Program-made: the position numbers and the translations under genes
In this document: piece by piece, positions 17,867-27,174 of the stretch
Layout of the letters: each line of letters starts with the position of its first letter
How positions within the stretch are numbered: position 1 is the first letter of the stretch
Assembly: GCA_029762595.1 (NCBI GenBank)
Contig: JARVGJ010000009.1
Location: 19,612-83,611 of the forward strand
Source of the DNA: Methanolobus sp.
GTDB lineage: Archaea; Halobacteriota; Methanosarcinia; Methanosarcinales; Methanosarcinaceae
Direction of reading: 5' to 3'
Length of the DNA: 64,000 nt
Notes under the pieces: model-generated
Told to the model about the DNA's origin: nothing
What the model saw: only the letters and a program-made list of their open reading frames with translations
Database searches by the model: none

Positions 17867-18850
17867 GTGTTTGCAATTACAGTTGAGAACCTGACAAAAG
17901 AATTTGGTAACTTCACTGCCGTAAATGGTCTTTCTTTTAATATAGAACAAGGTGAAGTCTTCGGCCTCCTTGGTCCCAACGGGGCGGGGAAGACAACAAC
18001 GATGTCTATGCTTTCCACTATGCTCAAACCAAGTTGTGGAAAAGCCTCTGTAAATGGATACGATATATTGAATAACGAAGATGAGGTTCGCAGGTCAATT
18101 GGCATAGTATTCCAGGACCAGAGCCTGGATGAGGAACTGACAGCATATGAGAATATGGATTTCCATGGCAGGCTTTACCGCCTGGACAAAGGGATAAGAA
18201 AAAAAAGGATAATAGAACTTCTTGAGCTTGTAGAACTGGCTGACAAAAAAGAGAACCTTGTAAAGACATACTCCGGCGGTATGAGACGGCGGCTTGAGAT
18301 TGCAAGGGGGTTGTTGCATGAACCGAAAGTACTTTTCCTTGATGAGCCTACTCTGGGCCTTGACCCTCAGACGCGCAACCATCTGTGGGATTATATAGAG
18401 AAACTGAGCCGTGAGAAGGGTATTACTATTATCCTGACAACCCACTATATGGAAGAAGCAGACAAACTGTGTAATAGGATTGCCATTATAGATAAAGGTA
18501 GTATAATAGCCCTTGGTACCTCAGACAAACTTAAAAAAGATGTTGGAGTGGATATTATAAAAATAGTCTCTTCTGAAAAGGAGAAGTTATGGTCAGCTGT
18601 AAGCTCCATGCCAGGTATCAAGAACATCGAAATCCATGATGATTCTCTTACTATTGGATTGAAAGATGCGGAGAAACATGTTGTAAAGATTATAAATATG
18701 GCATATTCAAGGGATATTCCCATAGGGTCCATATCCATCCACAAACCCACTCTTGAAGATGTATTCCTTCATTTCACAGGCAGGACTATCAGGGAAGAGG
18801 AAGCCTCAGGTAAAGAACAGATGCGCATGATGAGAAGGCTGAGAAGGTAA
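17867..18850 (+). CDS. ABC transporter ATP-binding protein, DrrA-like exporter type
   Basis: ATPase subunit of 327 residues. It has Walker A GPNGAGKTT (36-44), signature YSGGMRRRLEIARG (132-145), Walker B LFLDEPTLGLDP (153-164), and a C-terminal extension after about 230 that is typical of drug and polyketide export ATPases (DrrA/CcmA-like ABC-2 systems). The GTG start at 17867 is preceded by AGGGGAAT. The permease follows 4 bp after the stop, so the pair forms an ABC-2 exporter under the upstream TetR-type operator. The substrate is unknown. Confidence 0.92.
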   Translation: MFAITVENLTKEFGNFTAVNGLSFNIEQGEVFGLLGPNGAGKTTTMSMLSTMLKPSCGKASVNGYDILNNEDEVRRSIGIVFQDQSLDEELTAYENMDFHGRLYRLDKGIRKKRIIELLELVELADKKENLVKTYSGGMRRRLEIARGLLHEPKVLFLDEPTLGLDPQTRNHLWDYIEKLSREKGITIILTTHYMEEADKLCNRIAIIDKGSIIALGTSDKLKKDVGVDIIKIVSSEKEKLWSAVSSMPGIKNIEIHDDSLTIGLKDAEKHVVKIINMAYSRDIPIGSISIHKPTLEDVFLHFTGRTIREEEASGKEQMRMMRRLRR

Positions 18851-18854
18851 GGGA

Positions 18855-19604
18855 ATGGACATTATCTATACCATATGGTTACGGAATTTAAAGCGCTATA
18901 TACGTTCAAAAAGCAGACTTTTAGGCAGCCTGGGTATGCCCATATTCCTTATGCTTGTACTTGGATATGGTCTTAACTCCGTAGTCGTCCTCCCTGGTAT
19001 GGAGCAGGGTTACATAGGTTTTATAATTCCCGGGATAATCTCAATGAGTGTTCTTTTCACTTCGGTGTTTGCAGGCATACAGATAATATGGGACAAACAG
19101 TTCGGTTTCCTTAAAGAGACGCTTGTTGCACCGGTGTCAAGACTTGAGATCATGCTGGGTCAGACATTTGGTGGTGCCACCACAGCAGTTATACAAGGGC
19201 TCATAATATTTGTCCTGTCCTTGTTTATGGGCCTTAAGGTAAGCAGTATTCCCGGATTTGCAATAGCTATTGTGTTCATGATACTCATAGGGATATCTTT
19301 CACAGCATTCGGGATTGCCATCGCTTCAAGAATGGATGATATGCATGGTTTTCAGCTAATTATCAATTTTGTCATCTTCCCCATATTCGGATTATCTGGT
19401 GCCCTTTTCCCAATTGACGATCTTCCTTTATGGGTAAGGTCACTTACACTGCTAGATCCTCTGACATACGGGGTGGAAGGTATAAGATATGGTCTTCTTG
19501 GAACTTCCCAGATAGATCCTCTGATCTGTTTTATGGTCCTTTCCGGCTTCACAGTAGTAATGGTAATGATTGGTTCCCATCTGTTCAGGAAGATAAGTAT
19601 ATGA
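18855..19604 (+). CDS. ABC-2 type transporter permease
   Basis: Membrane subunit of 249 residues with about six transmembrane helices. The ABC-2 family region is visible: LVAPVSRLEIMLGQTFGGAT, then the FPIFGLSGALFPIDDLPLWV loop and LDPLTYGVEGIRYGLLG near the C-terminus, which match the DrrB/NodJ signature. It is the partner of the ATPase encoded just upstream. A single permease gene implies a homodimer in the membrane. Confidence 0.92.
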   Translation: MDIIYTIWLRNLKRYIRSKSRLLGSLGMPIFLMLVLGYGLNSVVVLPGMEQGYIGFIIPGIISMSVLFTSVFAGIQIIWDKQFGFLKETLVAPVSRLEIMLGQTFGGATTAVIQGLIIFVLSLFMGLKVSSIPGFAIAIVFMILIGISFTAFGIAIASRMDDMHGFQLIINFVIFPIFGLSGALFPIDDLPLWVRSLTLLDPLTYGVEGIRYGLLGTSQIDPLICFMVLSGFTVVMVMIGSHLFRKISI

Positions 19605-19672
19605 CCAAAGCAATGATTTCATTTACATATTAGTCCGCAATCATAGAAGGTCCGGACTTGCAGAAAAAGGAT

Positions 19673-20044
19673 CTAGGTCAGAAGTTCCTTATCGAAGTTC
19701 TCAATAAGTTCGTTCATTTTCTTATTCCACTGGTCTATTGTCTTCTTTATCATCTCTTTTACCACGGTTGGTTCAATGGCAACATATTCATAATAATATC
19801 CGCCTATGGAGATGGATCTGGTCTCCCTGTATACAAGACCTGATGCAATGAGGTTTTGTAATGAGCGATAGGCCGTACTCCGTTCACGACCAAGTAGTTC
19901 TCCGAGTCTCTCTGCTGTCATGGCACCGTTTTCAAGTAATGTCTTGTATGTACTGATATCAAGTTCTTTAAGTCCAAGTACACACTTTGCCATGTCCTCA
20001 CATTTACATTCGGCTCTCAGCATTTCGGGAATAGAACTTGCCAT
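19673..20044 (-). CDS. TrmB-like winged-helix transcriptional regulator
   Basis: A 123-residue protein with a winged helix of the TrmB/MarR type: GLKELDISTYKTLLENGAM, then TAERLGELLGRERSTAYRSL and QNLIASGLVYRETRS with the wing. It lacks the sugar-binding domain of full-length TrmB. The N-terminus has a CKCEDMAKC cluster (three cysteines in nine residues), which could bind metal. A basic/acidic helix closes the protein. It is divergent from the DUF5591 gene at 20155. Confidence 0.75.
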   Translation of the reverse strand: MASSIPEMLRAECKCEDMAKCVLGLKELDISTYKTLLENGAMTAERLGELLGRERSTAYRSLQNLIASGLVYRETRSISIGGYYYEYVAIEPTVVKEMIKKTIDQWNKKMNELIENFDKELLT

Positions 20045-20154
20045 AATTGATCCTCATCACAAAATAAGTTTATCATGTGGGATTGTACGATTTGCACAAA
20101 ACCGATTAAAGATTGCGTCAATTATATATATAGTTTGCCAGAATTTTCCATTCC

Positions 20155-20847
20155 TTGACAATAATACCTGAAGACGAGCGTTCCAGTCTGCCACTGGACA
20201 CGGATGAGATAATATATCACCCTGATATGTTACGCGCAAACGAGTGGATACTTTCAAAATACGAAGCACCTGTTAGGGATTTTTGTATCTTTGTTCCATG
20301 TGCAAAGAAAAAGCCTTATCATGAGAGCCCTTCACATAAGATATTCGATAAGGTCATTTTTGGCATGCTCATGCCTGAACAGGTCCATGTTGTTGTTTTC
20401 GGGACATGTGGGATCACCCCCCGGGAGCTGGATACTGAGTATCCTTTCATGGATTATCATTTCATGCTTGGAAAGTGCAACGTGGCAAAAATAAAAAGGG
20501 ACTTCATAAAGATGGAAAGCGAGAGACTTTCTCAATATCTTATAAAGACCAGGGAACATTATAAACATCGTATTGCTTACTGCATAGGTGATTTCAGGAA
20601 GGCCATGGAGCTGGCAGTTGAAATGTCCGGGATTGAGGTGATCATAGTCCCGAAAGAAGAAACCATCAATACACATGTACAACCGGATAAGAAGTTCATT
20701 TACGGAAGTCTGAACCAGAGTACATATCTTCAGGATTTTTCCGATGCAATTGCTTCAAAGACTGGCAGGCAGGCTAGCAGGGATATTCCCGCAGGTAATG
20801 AAAGGGCAGGTAATGCAGTAAACGATAATGAATGGTATTTGTTCTGA
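20155..20847 (+). CDS. DUF5591 domain protein related to archaeosine synthase ArcS
   Basis: A 230-residue protein containing the PCAKKKPYHESPSH motif (compare PCSxxKPYxxSxSH), which marks the DUF5591 region found in the archaeosine synthase ArcS/TgtA2. Later segments include VHVVVFGTCGITPREL and YPFMDYHFMLGKCN. Here the domain stands alone without the PUA and TGT-like parts, so it may be one subunit of a split enzyme or a paralogue with another role. The TTG at 20155 is the only upstream start; a TATA box at about 20121-20130 places transcription start almost at the TTG, suggesting a leaderless message. Start confidence is moderate. Confidence 0.7.
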   Translation: MTIIPEDERSSLPLDTDEIIYHPDMLRANEWILSKYEAPVRDFCIFVPCAKKKPYHESPSHKIFDKVIFGMLMPEQVHVVVFGTCGITPRELDTEYPFMDYHFMLGKCNVAKIKRDFIKMESERLSQYLIKTREHYKHRIAYCIGDFRKAMELAVEMSGIEVIIVPKEETINTHVQPDKKFIYGSLNQSTYLQDFSDAIASKTGRQASRDIPAGNERAGNAVNDNEWYLF

Positions 20848-20924
20848 AAAATCAAAATATATAAAAACATTTCATGTGTAATACGGTGGTATGAAAATGG
20901 CGGTAAGTGGCTGGTTTTGCCACT

Positions 20925-21653
20925 TTATTCCAGATATGGTGATTGTGCCAGCACGGCCATGCCGCTGTCTGATATATTAAGCACACGAACTTCATTGATT
21001 GTTCCAGACCCTCTCATCTTCATGATGTAGATCGAGCGCTGAAGGTTATTCCCAGAGATGATACGACCCAGTTTTATCACGGAATCAGCGCCATATTCGA
21101 CCATTTCATCAAGCCCAAACATTGATCCCACTGTTATCACAGAACTTACGTTATGTTTGCGGAACACGCTGAATACGTCGTCTATGAGCGTTCTCAATTT
21201 GTAGTTAGATTCGATTGCCAAAAACAGTGCCTCAATGGAGTCAATGAAGATACGTGTTGGCTGGATATCCTCTATTTTGCTTTCGACCAATTTCTTAAAG
21301 CTCTTGATAAGTTCCGATGGTGCGATCTCAACACTTTTCTGAAGACGGAGGCTTGGATCTGTGATGTCGACAAAAGTAAGAAGACCCTGCTCTACATATT
21401 CTTCAAGGTCCCAGTTAAAGGATGTCTTCATTTCCTTCACGATGGATTTTGATTCCTCAGAAGTGATTATACACATTACTCTTTCGCCTTTTTTAGCACC
21501 CTCTACTATGAACTGCGTACCGAATATGGTTTTACCTGTACCAGAATCCCCTGATACCACATTCGCAGTTCCTTTAAAAAATCCACCACGTAACATTTCA
21601 TCCAGTCCGGGTATTCCGGAATTAACTCTCTCTGACGGGTTGGCATCTGTCAT
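20925..21653 (-). CDS. KaiC-like RecA-superfamily ATPase
   Basis: Single-domain KaiC/GvpD-type ATPase of 242 residues. It has the entry motif SGIPGLDEMLRGG, Walker A SGDSGTGKT (ending near residue 42), IITSEES after strand 2, and Walker B RIFIDSIEAL. Archaea carry many such single-KaiC-domain proteins, often with signalling or regulatory roles; no clock function should be inferred. ATG 21653 (MTDANPSERV) is preferred over ATG 21662. Its upstream region contains three copies of ATGCAT within about 90 bp, seen but unexplained. Confidence 0.85.
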   Translation of the reverse strand: MTDANPSERVNSGIPGLDEMLRGGFFKGTANVVSGDSGTGKTIFGTQFIVEGAKKGERVMCIITSEESKSIVKEMKTSFNWDLEEYVEQGLLTFVDITDPSLRLQKSVEIAPSELIKSFKKLVESKIEDIQPTRIFIDSIEALFLAIESNYKLRTLIDDVFSVFRKHNVSSVITVGSMFGLDEMVEYGADSVIKLGRIISGNNLQRSIYIMKMRGSGTINEVRVLNISDSGMAVLAQSPYLE

Positions 21654-21949
21654 ATAAACCACCTTTTAATATCTAAAATGCATGATATGTATTCCCAAAC
21701 TGCTTTATCATATATGCATAAATATGTTTCGTAAAAAGCATATGATGTTAATTTTTTATGCATTTCAGGACATTGTTAATTATGCTATCCTAATATAAAA
21801 AATCACGTATTTTATTTTTTTCTCATGAAATGTTTGTTGTGTCCCACAGAAAAAAGCGATTATGCGTGAACTATTTGTATTATTGAAGCTAACTCGTTAC
21901 TTATGAAAAAGCTACAGGGTGCTGTTTGTCTGATTCACGGGAGATTAGT

Positions 21950-23194
21950 ATGACATCAAGAAAGGATTTGAACAGGGATAAAAAAGAATTACTGGAAGGA
22001 GTACTATCCGGCAGAATATCTCTTCATAAGCTGGACAGCATGACAGATAAAAAAACAGCAGTCATGATAAGAAGGTTTTCCCTGGAGGAGGCCGGAGGGT
22101 TTGATTTCGACCACATCCATAATTTTTCGATAGATGTGGAGGATGCCAGTAAAAAGAACATCGAGAACATGATAGGCATCATTCAGGTCCCTCTTGGTAT
22201 AGCAGGTCCCCTGAAAGTTAATGGTGAGTTTGCAGAAGGAAGTTTCCAATTACCACTGGCTACTACGGAGGGTGCTCTTGTTGCCAGTGTGAACAGGGGA
22301 TGTTCTGTTATTACGCGATGCGGTGGTGCAAATGTCCGCATATTCCGTGATCTGATGACCCGAGCGCCGGTTTTCAGACTTGAGGATGTAATCCGCGCAA
22401 AGGAATTTTCAGACTGGCTGCAGGACCCTGAAGTTCTCTCCCGGATGAAGACAAAGACATCTGAGACCACCCGTTTCGGTGAACTTGTGGATGTGCAGAC
22501 CTTTGTCACGGGCAATACAGTGCATGTGCGTTTTTCCTATGATACTAAAGATGCCATGGGTATGAACATGGTGACGATTGCAACTGACTCTGTCCTTTCC
22601 CTCATCGAGGATGAATTTGGTGCCATTCCTGTTTCTCTCTCCGGGAACATGTGCGTTGACAAAAAACCTGCAGCTATCAACACCATCCTTGGCAGGGGTA
22701 AGACTGTGATAGCGGATGTGACGATACCTGCAGCGTTAGTAGAGGAGCGTTTGAAATGCAAACCTGAGACGATTGTAGAGGTCAATTATCGCAAGAATCT
22801 CCTGGGTTCTGCAAGGGCCGTTTCTCTGGGGTACAACGCACATGCTGCAAACATCATAGCAGCAATGTACATTGCCTGTGGTCAGGACCCTGCTCATGTT
22901 GTCGAAGGTAGCAGCACGATTACAACAATGGAACTGACCCGTTATGGGGATCTCTATTGCTCTGTGACCCTTCCTGCTATGGCTGTAGGTACTGTGGGCG
23001 GTGGCACCAATCTGGGTACCCAGCGAGACTGCCTGAGGATCCTGGGTGTGAGTGGCTCAGGGAATCCACCAGGCTCAAATTCCAAAAAACTTGCAGAGAT
23101 AATAGCTTCTGCAGTGCTGGCAGGTGAGATATCCCTGGTGGGAGCACAGGCAGCAGGGCATCTTGCAAGGGCCCACGCAGAACTGGGAAGATGA
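21950..23194 (+). CDS. hmgA: 3-hydroxy-3-methylglutaryl-CoA reductase
   Basis: Key mevalonate-pathway enzyme supplying isoprenoid lipids of the archaeal membrane. The 414-residue class I protein has ENMIGIIQVPLGIAGPL with the catalytic glutamate region ATTEGALVASVNRG, the NADPH-binding DAMGMNMVT, the catalytic-lysine segment DKKPAAIN, and the C-terminal GTVGGGT and ARAHAELGR with the catalytic His nearby (AAGHLAR). The ATG at 21950 has GGGAG at a good distance; a TTG at 21926 would add eight residues. Monocistronic. Confidence 0.97.
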   Translation: MTSRKDLNRDKKELLEGVLSGRISLHKLDSMTDKKTAVMIRRFSLEEAGGFDFDHIHNFSIDVEDASKKNIENMIGIIQVPLGIAGPLKVNGEFAEGSFQLPLATTEGALVASVNRGCSVITRCGGANVRIFRDLMTRAPVFRLEDVIRAKEFSDWLQDPEVLSRMKTKTSETTRFGELVDVQTFVTGNTVHVRFSYDTKDAMGMNMVTIATDSVLSLIEDEFGAIPVSLSGNMCVDKKPAAINTILGRGKTVIADVTIPAALVEERLKCKPETIVEVNYRKNLLGSARAVSLGYNAHAANIIAAMYIACGQDPAHVVEGSSTITTMELTRYGDLYCSVTLPAMAVGTVGGGTNLGTQRDCLRILGVSGSGNPPGSNSKKLAEIIASAVLAGEISLVGAQAAGHLARAHAELGR

Positions 23195-23272
23195 TAGTTA
23201 TATATTTAAAAGTGATATTGTAGTTCAAAAGAAGATTATAATGCAAAGGGTTTAGAACCCTTTGTAATTATT

Positions 23273-24022
23273 CTATTTTTTCCTGTCAAGGAAAAAAGCA
23301 AATCCTAAAAATCCTATTGCTGTTAAAAGAAGCATGATGATTTTTGTAACTTCACTGCTCACAAAGCCAGCAACTTCCATTTCGCCTGTATGGGTTTCTT
23401 CAGTTCCATCGCGTATGCTTTCAAATCTGTGTTCAGCGTTTTCCTTCTCAGGTGAAACGATGTTAAGTTCTTGATCGTCTTTATTTGCCACTTTACCATT
23501 TTCATTTACAGAGCCAGCAGTTCCTGTTATCTTTATTGTCGAATCAAAGCTAGCTGAAGGCAGAGCGTTTCCCTGCTCGTCACTTATTATGAGGTTAGCG
23601 ATCCTGAAATGTCCTATCCCGTTTTCAGGTCCGGCTTTGGCATTGACGGTACAAAATATGCCATCGTTTATTACACTGCCCTCTTTCATGAGTACACTGA
23701 ATATATCTGAGATCATATCCACCTTTTCGTAATTCCCTGGCCTGAACATTACCGATGAGCCTGTTCCGGCAAAAAGGTCTCCTTCTTGTACACTGCTGAT
23801 CATTACAAGTGAACTGTCATACATAAGGTCCAGTTGTAAGCCCGAGATTGGTGTATGTGGTCTTACGTGAATCTGCAACGAAAACTCTTCTTCTGGAAGG
23901 ACTTCATGTGTGGCCGGAAGTATGCTTACATTTGCAACTGCTGTTGCAACTCCTGGAATTAATAAAAAGAAACATGTAAGAAAAGCTGTGTAAACAGCAA
24001 TGCTTGTAAATTTAAATCTCAC
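23273..24022 (-). CDS. Membrane-anchored cohesin-domain surface protein
   Basis: Secreted protein of 249 residues. A signal peptide covers residues 1-28 (hydrophobic core LTCFFLLIPGVA). A cohesin fold follows at about 31-165: EVLPEEEFSLQIHV, ISGLQLDLMYDSSLV, and SASFDSTIKI at the end. Next come a polar linker rich in D, E and N, and one C-terminal membrane helix ending FFLDRKK. Cohesins bind dockerins; in non-cellulolytic archaea their partners are mostly unknown. It is the last gene of a minus-strand group with the 67-residue ORF (27 bp away) and the aconitase-family gene. Confidence 0.82.
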   Translation of the reverse strand: MRFKFTSIAVYTAFLTCFFLLIPGVATAVANVSILPATHEVLPEEEFSLQIHVRPHTPISGLQLDLMYDSSLVMISSVQEGDLFAGTGSSVMFRPGNYEKVDMISDIFSVLMKEGSVINDGIFCTVNAKAGPENGIGHFRIANLIISDEQGNALPSASFDSTIKITGTAGSVNENGKVANKDDQELNIVSPEKENAEHRFESIRDGTEETHTGEMEVAGFVSSEVTKIIMLLLTAIGFLGFAFFLDRKK

Positions 24023-24049
24023 AGGAGATCCTCAATATGATACTGTATA

Positions 24050-24253
24050 TTATTCAATTTTCTGCTTTGCGTTTTCCAGCAATTTTGAACACTCATCCAT
24101 TTTTACTGCAGCCATCCTGATATCTGAAGCTATTTCCTTATAGCCGGCTGCCTCTACTTTTAAAGCCCATTCACTAAAGCTTTTACTATGGCTTTCGTTG
24201 TGCTCTATCCAGTGCTCTATAAGATGCTCAAGTTTTGGCCTGTCAAGTTCCAT
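24050..24253 (-). CDS. Small histidine-rich helical protein, function unknown
   Basis: A 67-residue protein with the pattern HLIEHWIEHNESHSKSFSEW, then KVEAAGYKEIASDIRMAAVKM. It contains five His within about 20 residues on predicted helix faces. No signal peptide or membrane segment. It resembles small conserved archaeal/bacterial proteins often called DUF8180-like, but that assignment is from memory. A metal-binding role is suggested by the histidines only. It lies between the aconitase-family gene and the cohesin-domain gene on one strand. Confidence 0.65.
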   Translation of the reverse strand: MELDRPKLEHLIEHWIEHNESHSKSFSEWALKVEAAGYKEIASDIRMAAVKMDECSKLLENAKQKIE

Positions 24254-24332
24254 TGTTATAACTCCGTATATGTTTCTCTGTAATTTCTCTCTGTGATTTC
24301 ACTTAAAGTTCTAATGAATTTACTTTGTATCC

Positions 24333-25574
24333 TCAGATATCCCGGGGATCGGTAATCTCGCCTGTAAGTGCAGAGGCTGCTGCAGTTGCGGGAGATGCAA
24401 GGTAAATGAAGCCCCCTACACCCATTCTTCCTTTGAAGTTCCGGTTGGCAGTTGATATGCATGCTTCGCCTTTTCCAATGACTCCCATGTGTCCTCCAAG
24501 ACATGGTCCGCATCCCGGGGGACCGATTGTCACGCCGGCCCCGAGGAGGTCTTCGACAAAACCTTTCCTGACCGCTTCAAGCAACACTGTGCGGGAGGCA
24601 GGCACAACAATTGTCCTGATGACAACCTTTTCCCCTTTGAGGATTGTTGCTGCCACCTCTAAGTCTTCCAGTCTACCGTTGGTGCAGGTCCCAATGAATG
24701 CCTGGTCAAGTTTTATAGGTTTTACATCAGATATGTCGCGTACGTTATCGACCTGGTGAGGACATGCTATCTGGGGCTCAAGTTCATTTGTATCGAAGTT
24801 ATATTCTTCTGAATATATTGCATTGTCATCGGCATAAATGGCTTCATATTCCTCAACTGCAATTCTTTCAAGGAAATCTAATGTGGTGCTGTCAGGTGGG
24901 ACTATCCCCGCCTTTGCTCCCATTTCAATTGCCATATTGCTGAGGGTCATTCTTCCTGACATGGACATGGAATCGATGGTGCTCCCATAGAACTCGGCAG
25001 CTTTGTATGTTGCACCGGCAACACCCAGGGTTCCGATTATTTTCAGTGTAAGGTCCTTTGCATATACACCTTTGTTGAATTTGCCTTCTGCATTTATCAT
25101 TATACTTTCAGGAACCTTAAGCCATAGCTTTCCGGATGCGAATATCTCTGCCATATCTGTGGCACCAACACCTGTTCCAAAAGCTCCGAATGCTCCATAG
25201 GTGCAGGAATGTGAATCAGCTCCCACAATAAGTTTTCCAGGCAGGGCAAATCCGTTCTCGGGAAGTAACTGGTGACATATGCCTTCTCCGATGTCATAGA
25301 AATTCTTTATTTTCTGATCTTTTATCCATTCCCGGATGTCTTGCTGTAATGCTGCAGTAGTATCAGTGTTTGCAGGTGTAAGATGATCAAATGGTATGAC
25401 TATTCTTTCAGGATTCCATACTATTTCCTGTTCCATTTCCCTGAAAGCCCGTACCGCCAGGACACTTGTACCGTCATGGGCCATGGCAAAGTCAATATCT
25501 GCTATTACAAAATCATTTGCATGGGCTTTTTTGCCTGAAGCGCGGCTTAATATTTTTTCGCTTATAGTACTCAA
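24333..25574 (-). CDS. 3-isopropylmalate dehydratase/homoaconitase large subunit
   Basis: Aconitase-superfamily large subunit of 413 residues carrying the [4Fe-4S] cysteines Cys297 (GTCTNGR), Cys355 and Cys358 ([11 protein letters not shown]). [23 protein letters not shown] is the conserved substrate-side stretch (118-140), here quoted across two motifs. Methanogens have two paralogues: LeuC for leucine, and HacA (AksD) for the 2-oxosuberate branch of coenzyme B synthesis. Specificity is set mainly by the small subunit, and none is adjacent, so I cannot decide between them. It is the first gene of a minus-strand group with the small His-rich ORF and the cohesin protein. Confidence 0.9.
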   Translation of the reverse strand: MSTISEKILSRASGKKAHANDFVIADIDFAMAHDGTSVLAVRAFREMEQEIVWNPERIVIPFDHLTPANTDTTAALQQDIREWIKDQKIKNFYDIGEGICHQLLPENGFALPGKLIVGADSHSCTYGAFGAFGTGVGATDMAEIFASGKLWLKVPESIMINAEGKFNKGVYAKDLTLKIIGTLGVAGATYKAAEFYGSTIDSMSMSGRMTLSNMAIEMGAKAGIVPPDSTTLDFLERIAVEEYEAIYADDNAIYSEEYNFDTNELEPQIACPHQVDNVRDISDVKPIKLDQAFIGTCTNGRLEDLEVAATILKGEKVVIRTIVVPASRTVLLEAVRKGFVEDLLGAGVTIGPPGCGPCLGGHMGVIGKGEACISTANRNFKGRMGVGGFIYLASPATAAASALTGEITDPRDI

Positions 25575-25728
25575 AAGATTAACTCCATTGGTGTAACTGG
25601 GATAGGATGTGTATCAATATTCCTCATAGATTTAAAATCTTCGATAGCAGGGATTGTTGCATTTATAGATGTTATAATTCCCTGTAAAAAAAAGGTTTTG
25701 CTATCTTCGCAGCAAATATTAAACAGTG

Positions 25729-26103
25729 TTATGCCAGTCTTTTGAGCTTTTCGATGTTGTTGAGCACGTATTTGCTTTCAATCAGGATCTTTTGTTCAAT
25801 GTTCTGCACGATCTCATCCAGTGGTGTGACAAGCCTGTAAAGTTTTACGGGCCTTCCCTTGCCTTCTGTTTTTTTCTCTTCCCTGATGTCTACCCAGTTG
25901 TTATCCTTTAGGTATCTCATTGCTATACTGACTTCAGGTTGCCTGAGATTAGAGCATTTCTCTATCTCGCGGGACGTAATCTCCTCTCCACCTGAAAGAC
26001 AGGCCAGAGTTAGGGCCACAGGTCTGTTCATATCTAATTTCCTGAGCAACTCTACGATCTCATATTCTTTTTCACTCATGCCGCTGGGTTTTTTCTCTCT
26101 CAT
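25729..26103 (-). CDS. ArsR/MarR-like winged-helix regulator
   Basis: A 124-residue regulator. The winged helix covers about 25-85 (VALTLACLSGGEEITSREIE, CSNLRQPEVSIAMRYLKDNN), with a basic wing KKTEGKGRPVKLYRL followed by a C-terminal dimerising helix. The ATG at 26103 has GGTGATTTT upstream. This protein type (two-residue 'R-P' or 'Q-P' recognition helix) is common in methanogens; the target is unknown. It is 150 bp upstream of, and on the same strand as, the aconitase-family gene. Confidence 0.8.
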   Translation of the reverse strand: MREKKPSGMSEKEYEIVELLRKLDMNRPVALTLACLSGGEEITSREIEKCSNLRQPEVSIAMRYLKDNNWVDIREEKKTEGKGRPVKLYRLVTPLDEIVQNIEQKILIESKYVLNNIEKLKRLA

Positions 26104-26586
26104 AAAATCACCGGATCATATGTAATTGTTTTCGTTTTGTTCTATTTCTTGTGTTTTTGTGCATGACATAAGGGTGATGATCCATTGAATGTGTCAGGTA
26201 GGAACTTATCCCGGATATGTCTGCTGTGGATTAATTTCTGTAAATGCCTGTAAATGCCAATAATAATTATAAGTTGTTATTATATATTAATATTTTTTAT
26301 ATTAAAATAGCAAGTCTGCAATATCTATTTTGAATGATATATTATTCGCCATTCAGTTAACATGAATGACTACTTGTTAAGTGTCTTTTATAGGCAGTCT
26401 ATTTAGTCTGCAGGGAAACCAACAGGGAAATAAGGAGATAACCGACAGTGAAATAATGAAACAAACCGGTGCAAAACCGAGTTGTATATGTCTGGTATTT
26501 AGTTAAAATATTGGCAGAACAGCGATAATAACAATTATGCGATGGACAATGAGATGGACAATATTATTAATACAATACTAATCAAA
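26104..26586. other. Gene-free gap of 483 bp
   Basis: AT-rich spacer between a regulator and tRNA-Ile. No credible ORF. Visible small structure: a tandem TGTAAATGCC pair near 26240, and two copies of GATGGACAAT near 26545-26565. A lone AAGGAG near 26430 is followed by a 16-codon ORF (ATG at about 26457) that I do not consider supported. Confidence 0.5.
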
Positions 26587-26663
26587 TGGTGGGCCCGCTG
26601 AGATTCGAACTCAGGGCCTCACGGTTATCAGCCGTGCGCTCCACCTAGCTAAGCTACGGGCCC
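26587..26663 (-). tRNA. tRNA-Ile (anticodon GAT), CCA encoded
   Basis: Cloverleaf on the minus strand: acceptor GGGCCCG/CGGGCCC with seven perfect pairs, anticodon stem CACGG/CCGTG around loop CTGATAA (anticodon GAT), and T-arm CTGAG, TTCGAAT, CTCAG. The discriminator is A73 and CCA is encoded at 26587-26589. No intron. It is divergent from tRNA-Ala at 26844. Confidence 0.96.
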
Positions 26664-26843
26664 AATTGCTTGTTTTTAGCGTGATGCTTTTTATCACGCG
26701 ACACTCCAAATACGCATACAGGTACTTTAATATTGCGCTCCAGAGCTAATATCCATTCTGAATTATTTGATAATGATAATAAACGATACAAGTTTGCAGC
26801 GATAGATTTATGTTTGATAATGTGCTGTATGACATGTTATTCC

Positions 26844-26915
26844 GGGCTGGTAGATCAGGGGAAGATCGCTACCTTGGCATGGTAGAGGCCTCGGGTTCAA
26901 TTCCCGACCAGTCCA
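26844..26915 (+). tRNA. tRNA-Ala (anticodon GGC), CCA not encoded
   Basis: Cloverleaf on the plus strand: acceptor GGGCTGG/CCAGTCC (one G-U), D-stem GATC/GATC, anticodon stem CTACC/GGTAG with loop TTGGCAT (anticodon GGC), T-arm TCGGG, TTCAATT, CCCGA. The discriminator A at 26915 is followed by TCA, so CCA must be added after RNase Z cleavage, unlike the two other tRNAs in this window. Confidence 0.94.
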
Positions 26916-27174
26916 TCATCACTTTTGACATTATTGTTTATTTCATACTGTTCTTTTTAGTATTAATCTGGCTTAGCTCCGGTTTTTTGATTTCCATACT
27001 GAATGGCAATTATTTTCTTATTTTTCTTTATAATATGCAATCATAAGTTATCTGTAACTTCGTTTCAGCAACTTTATATACCTTAAAGAATGACCTGCTA
27101 GATACGTGAAAATAATTATTGATGTTGTTGTATTTGCAGTTTTCAAATGAAGAATTGGTTCAAATGGTGCTCTC

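Noticed and set aside
26810..27046. Small ORF across tRNA-Ala
   Set aside because: It contains the whole tRNA-Ala gene and a low-complexity hydrophobic end; no ribosome-binding site.
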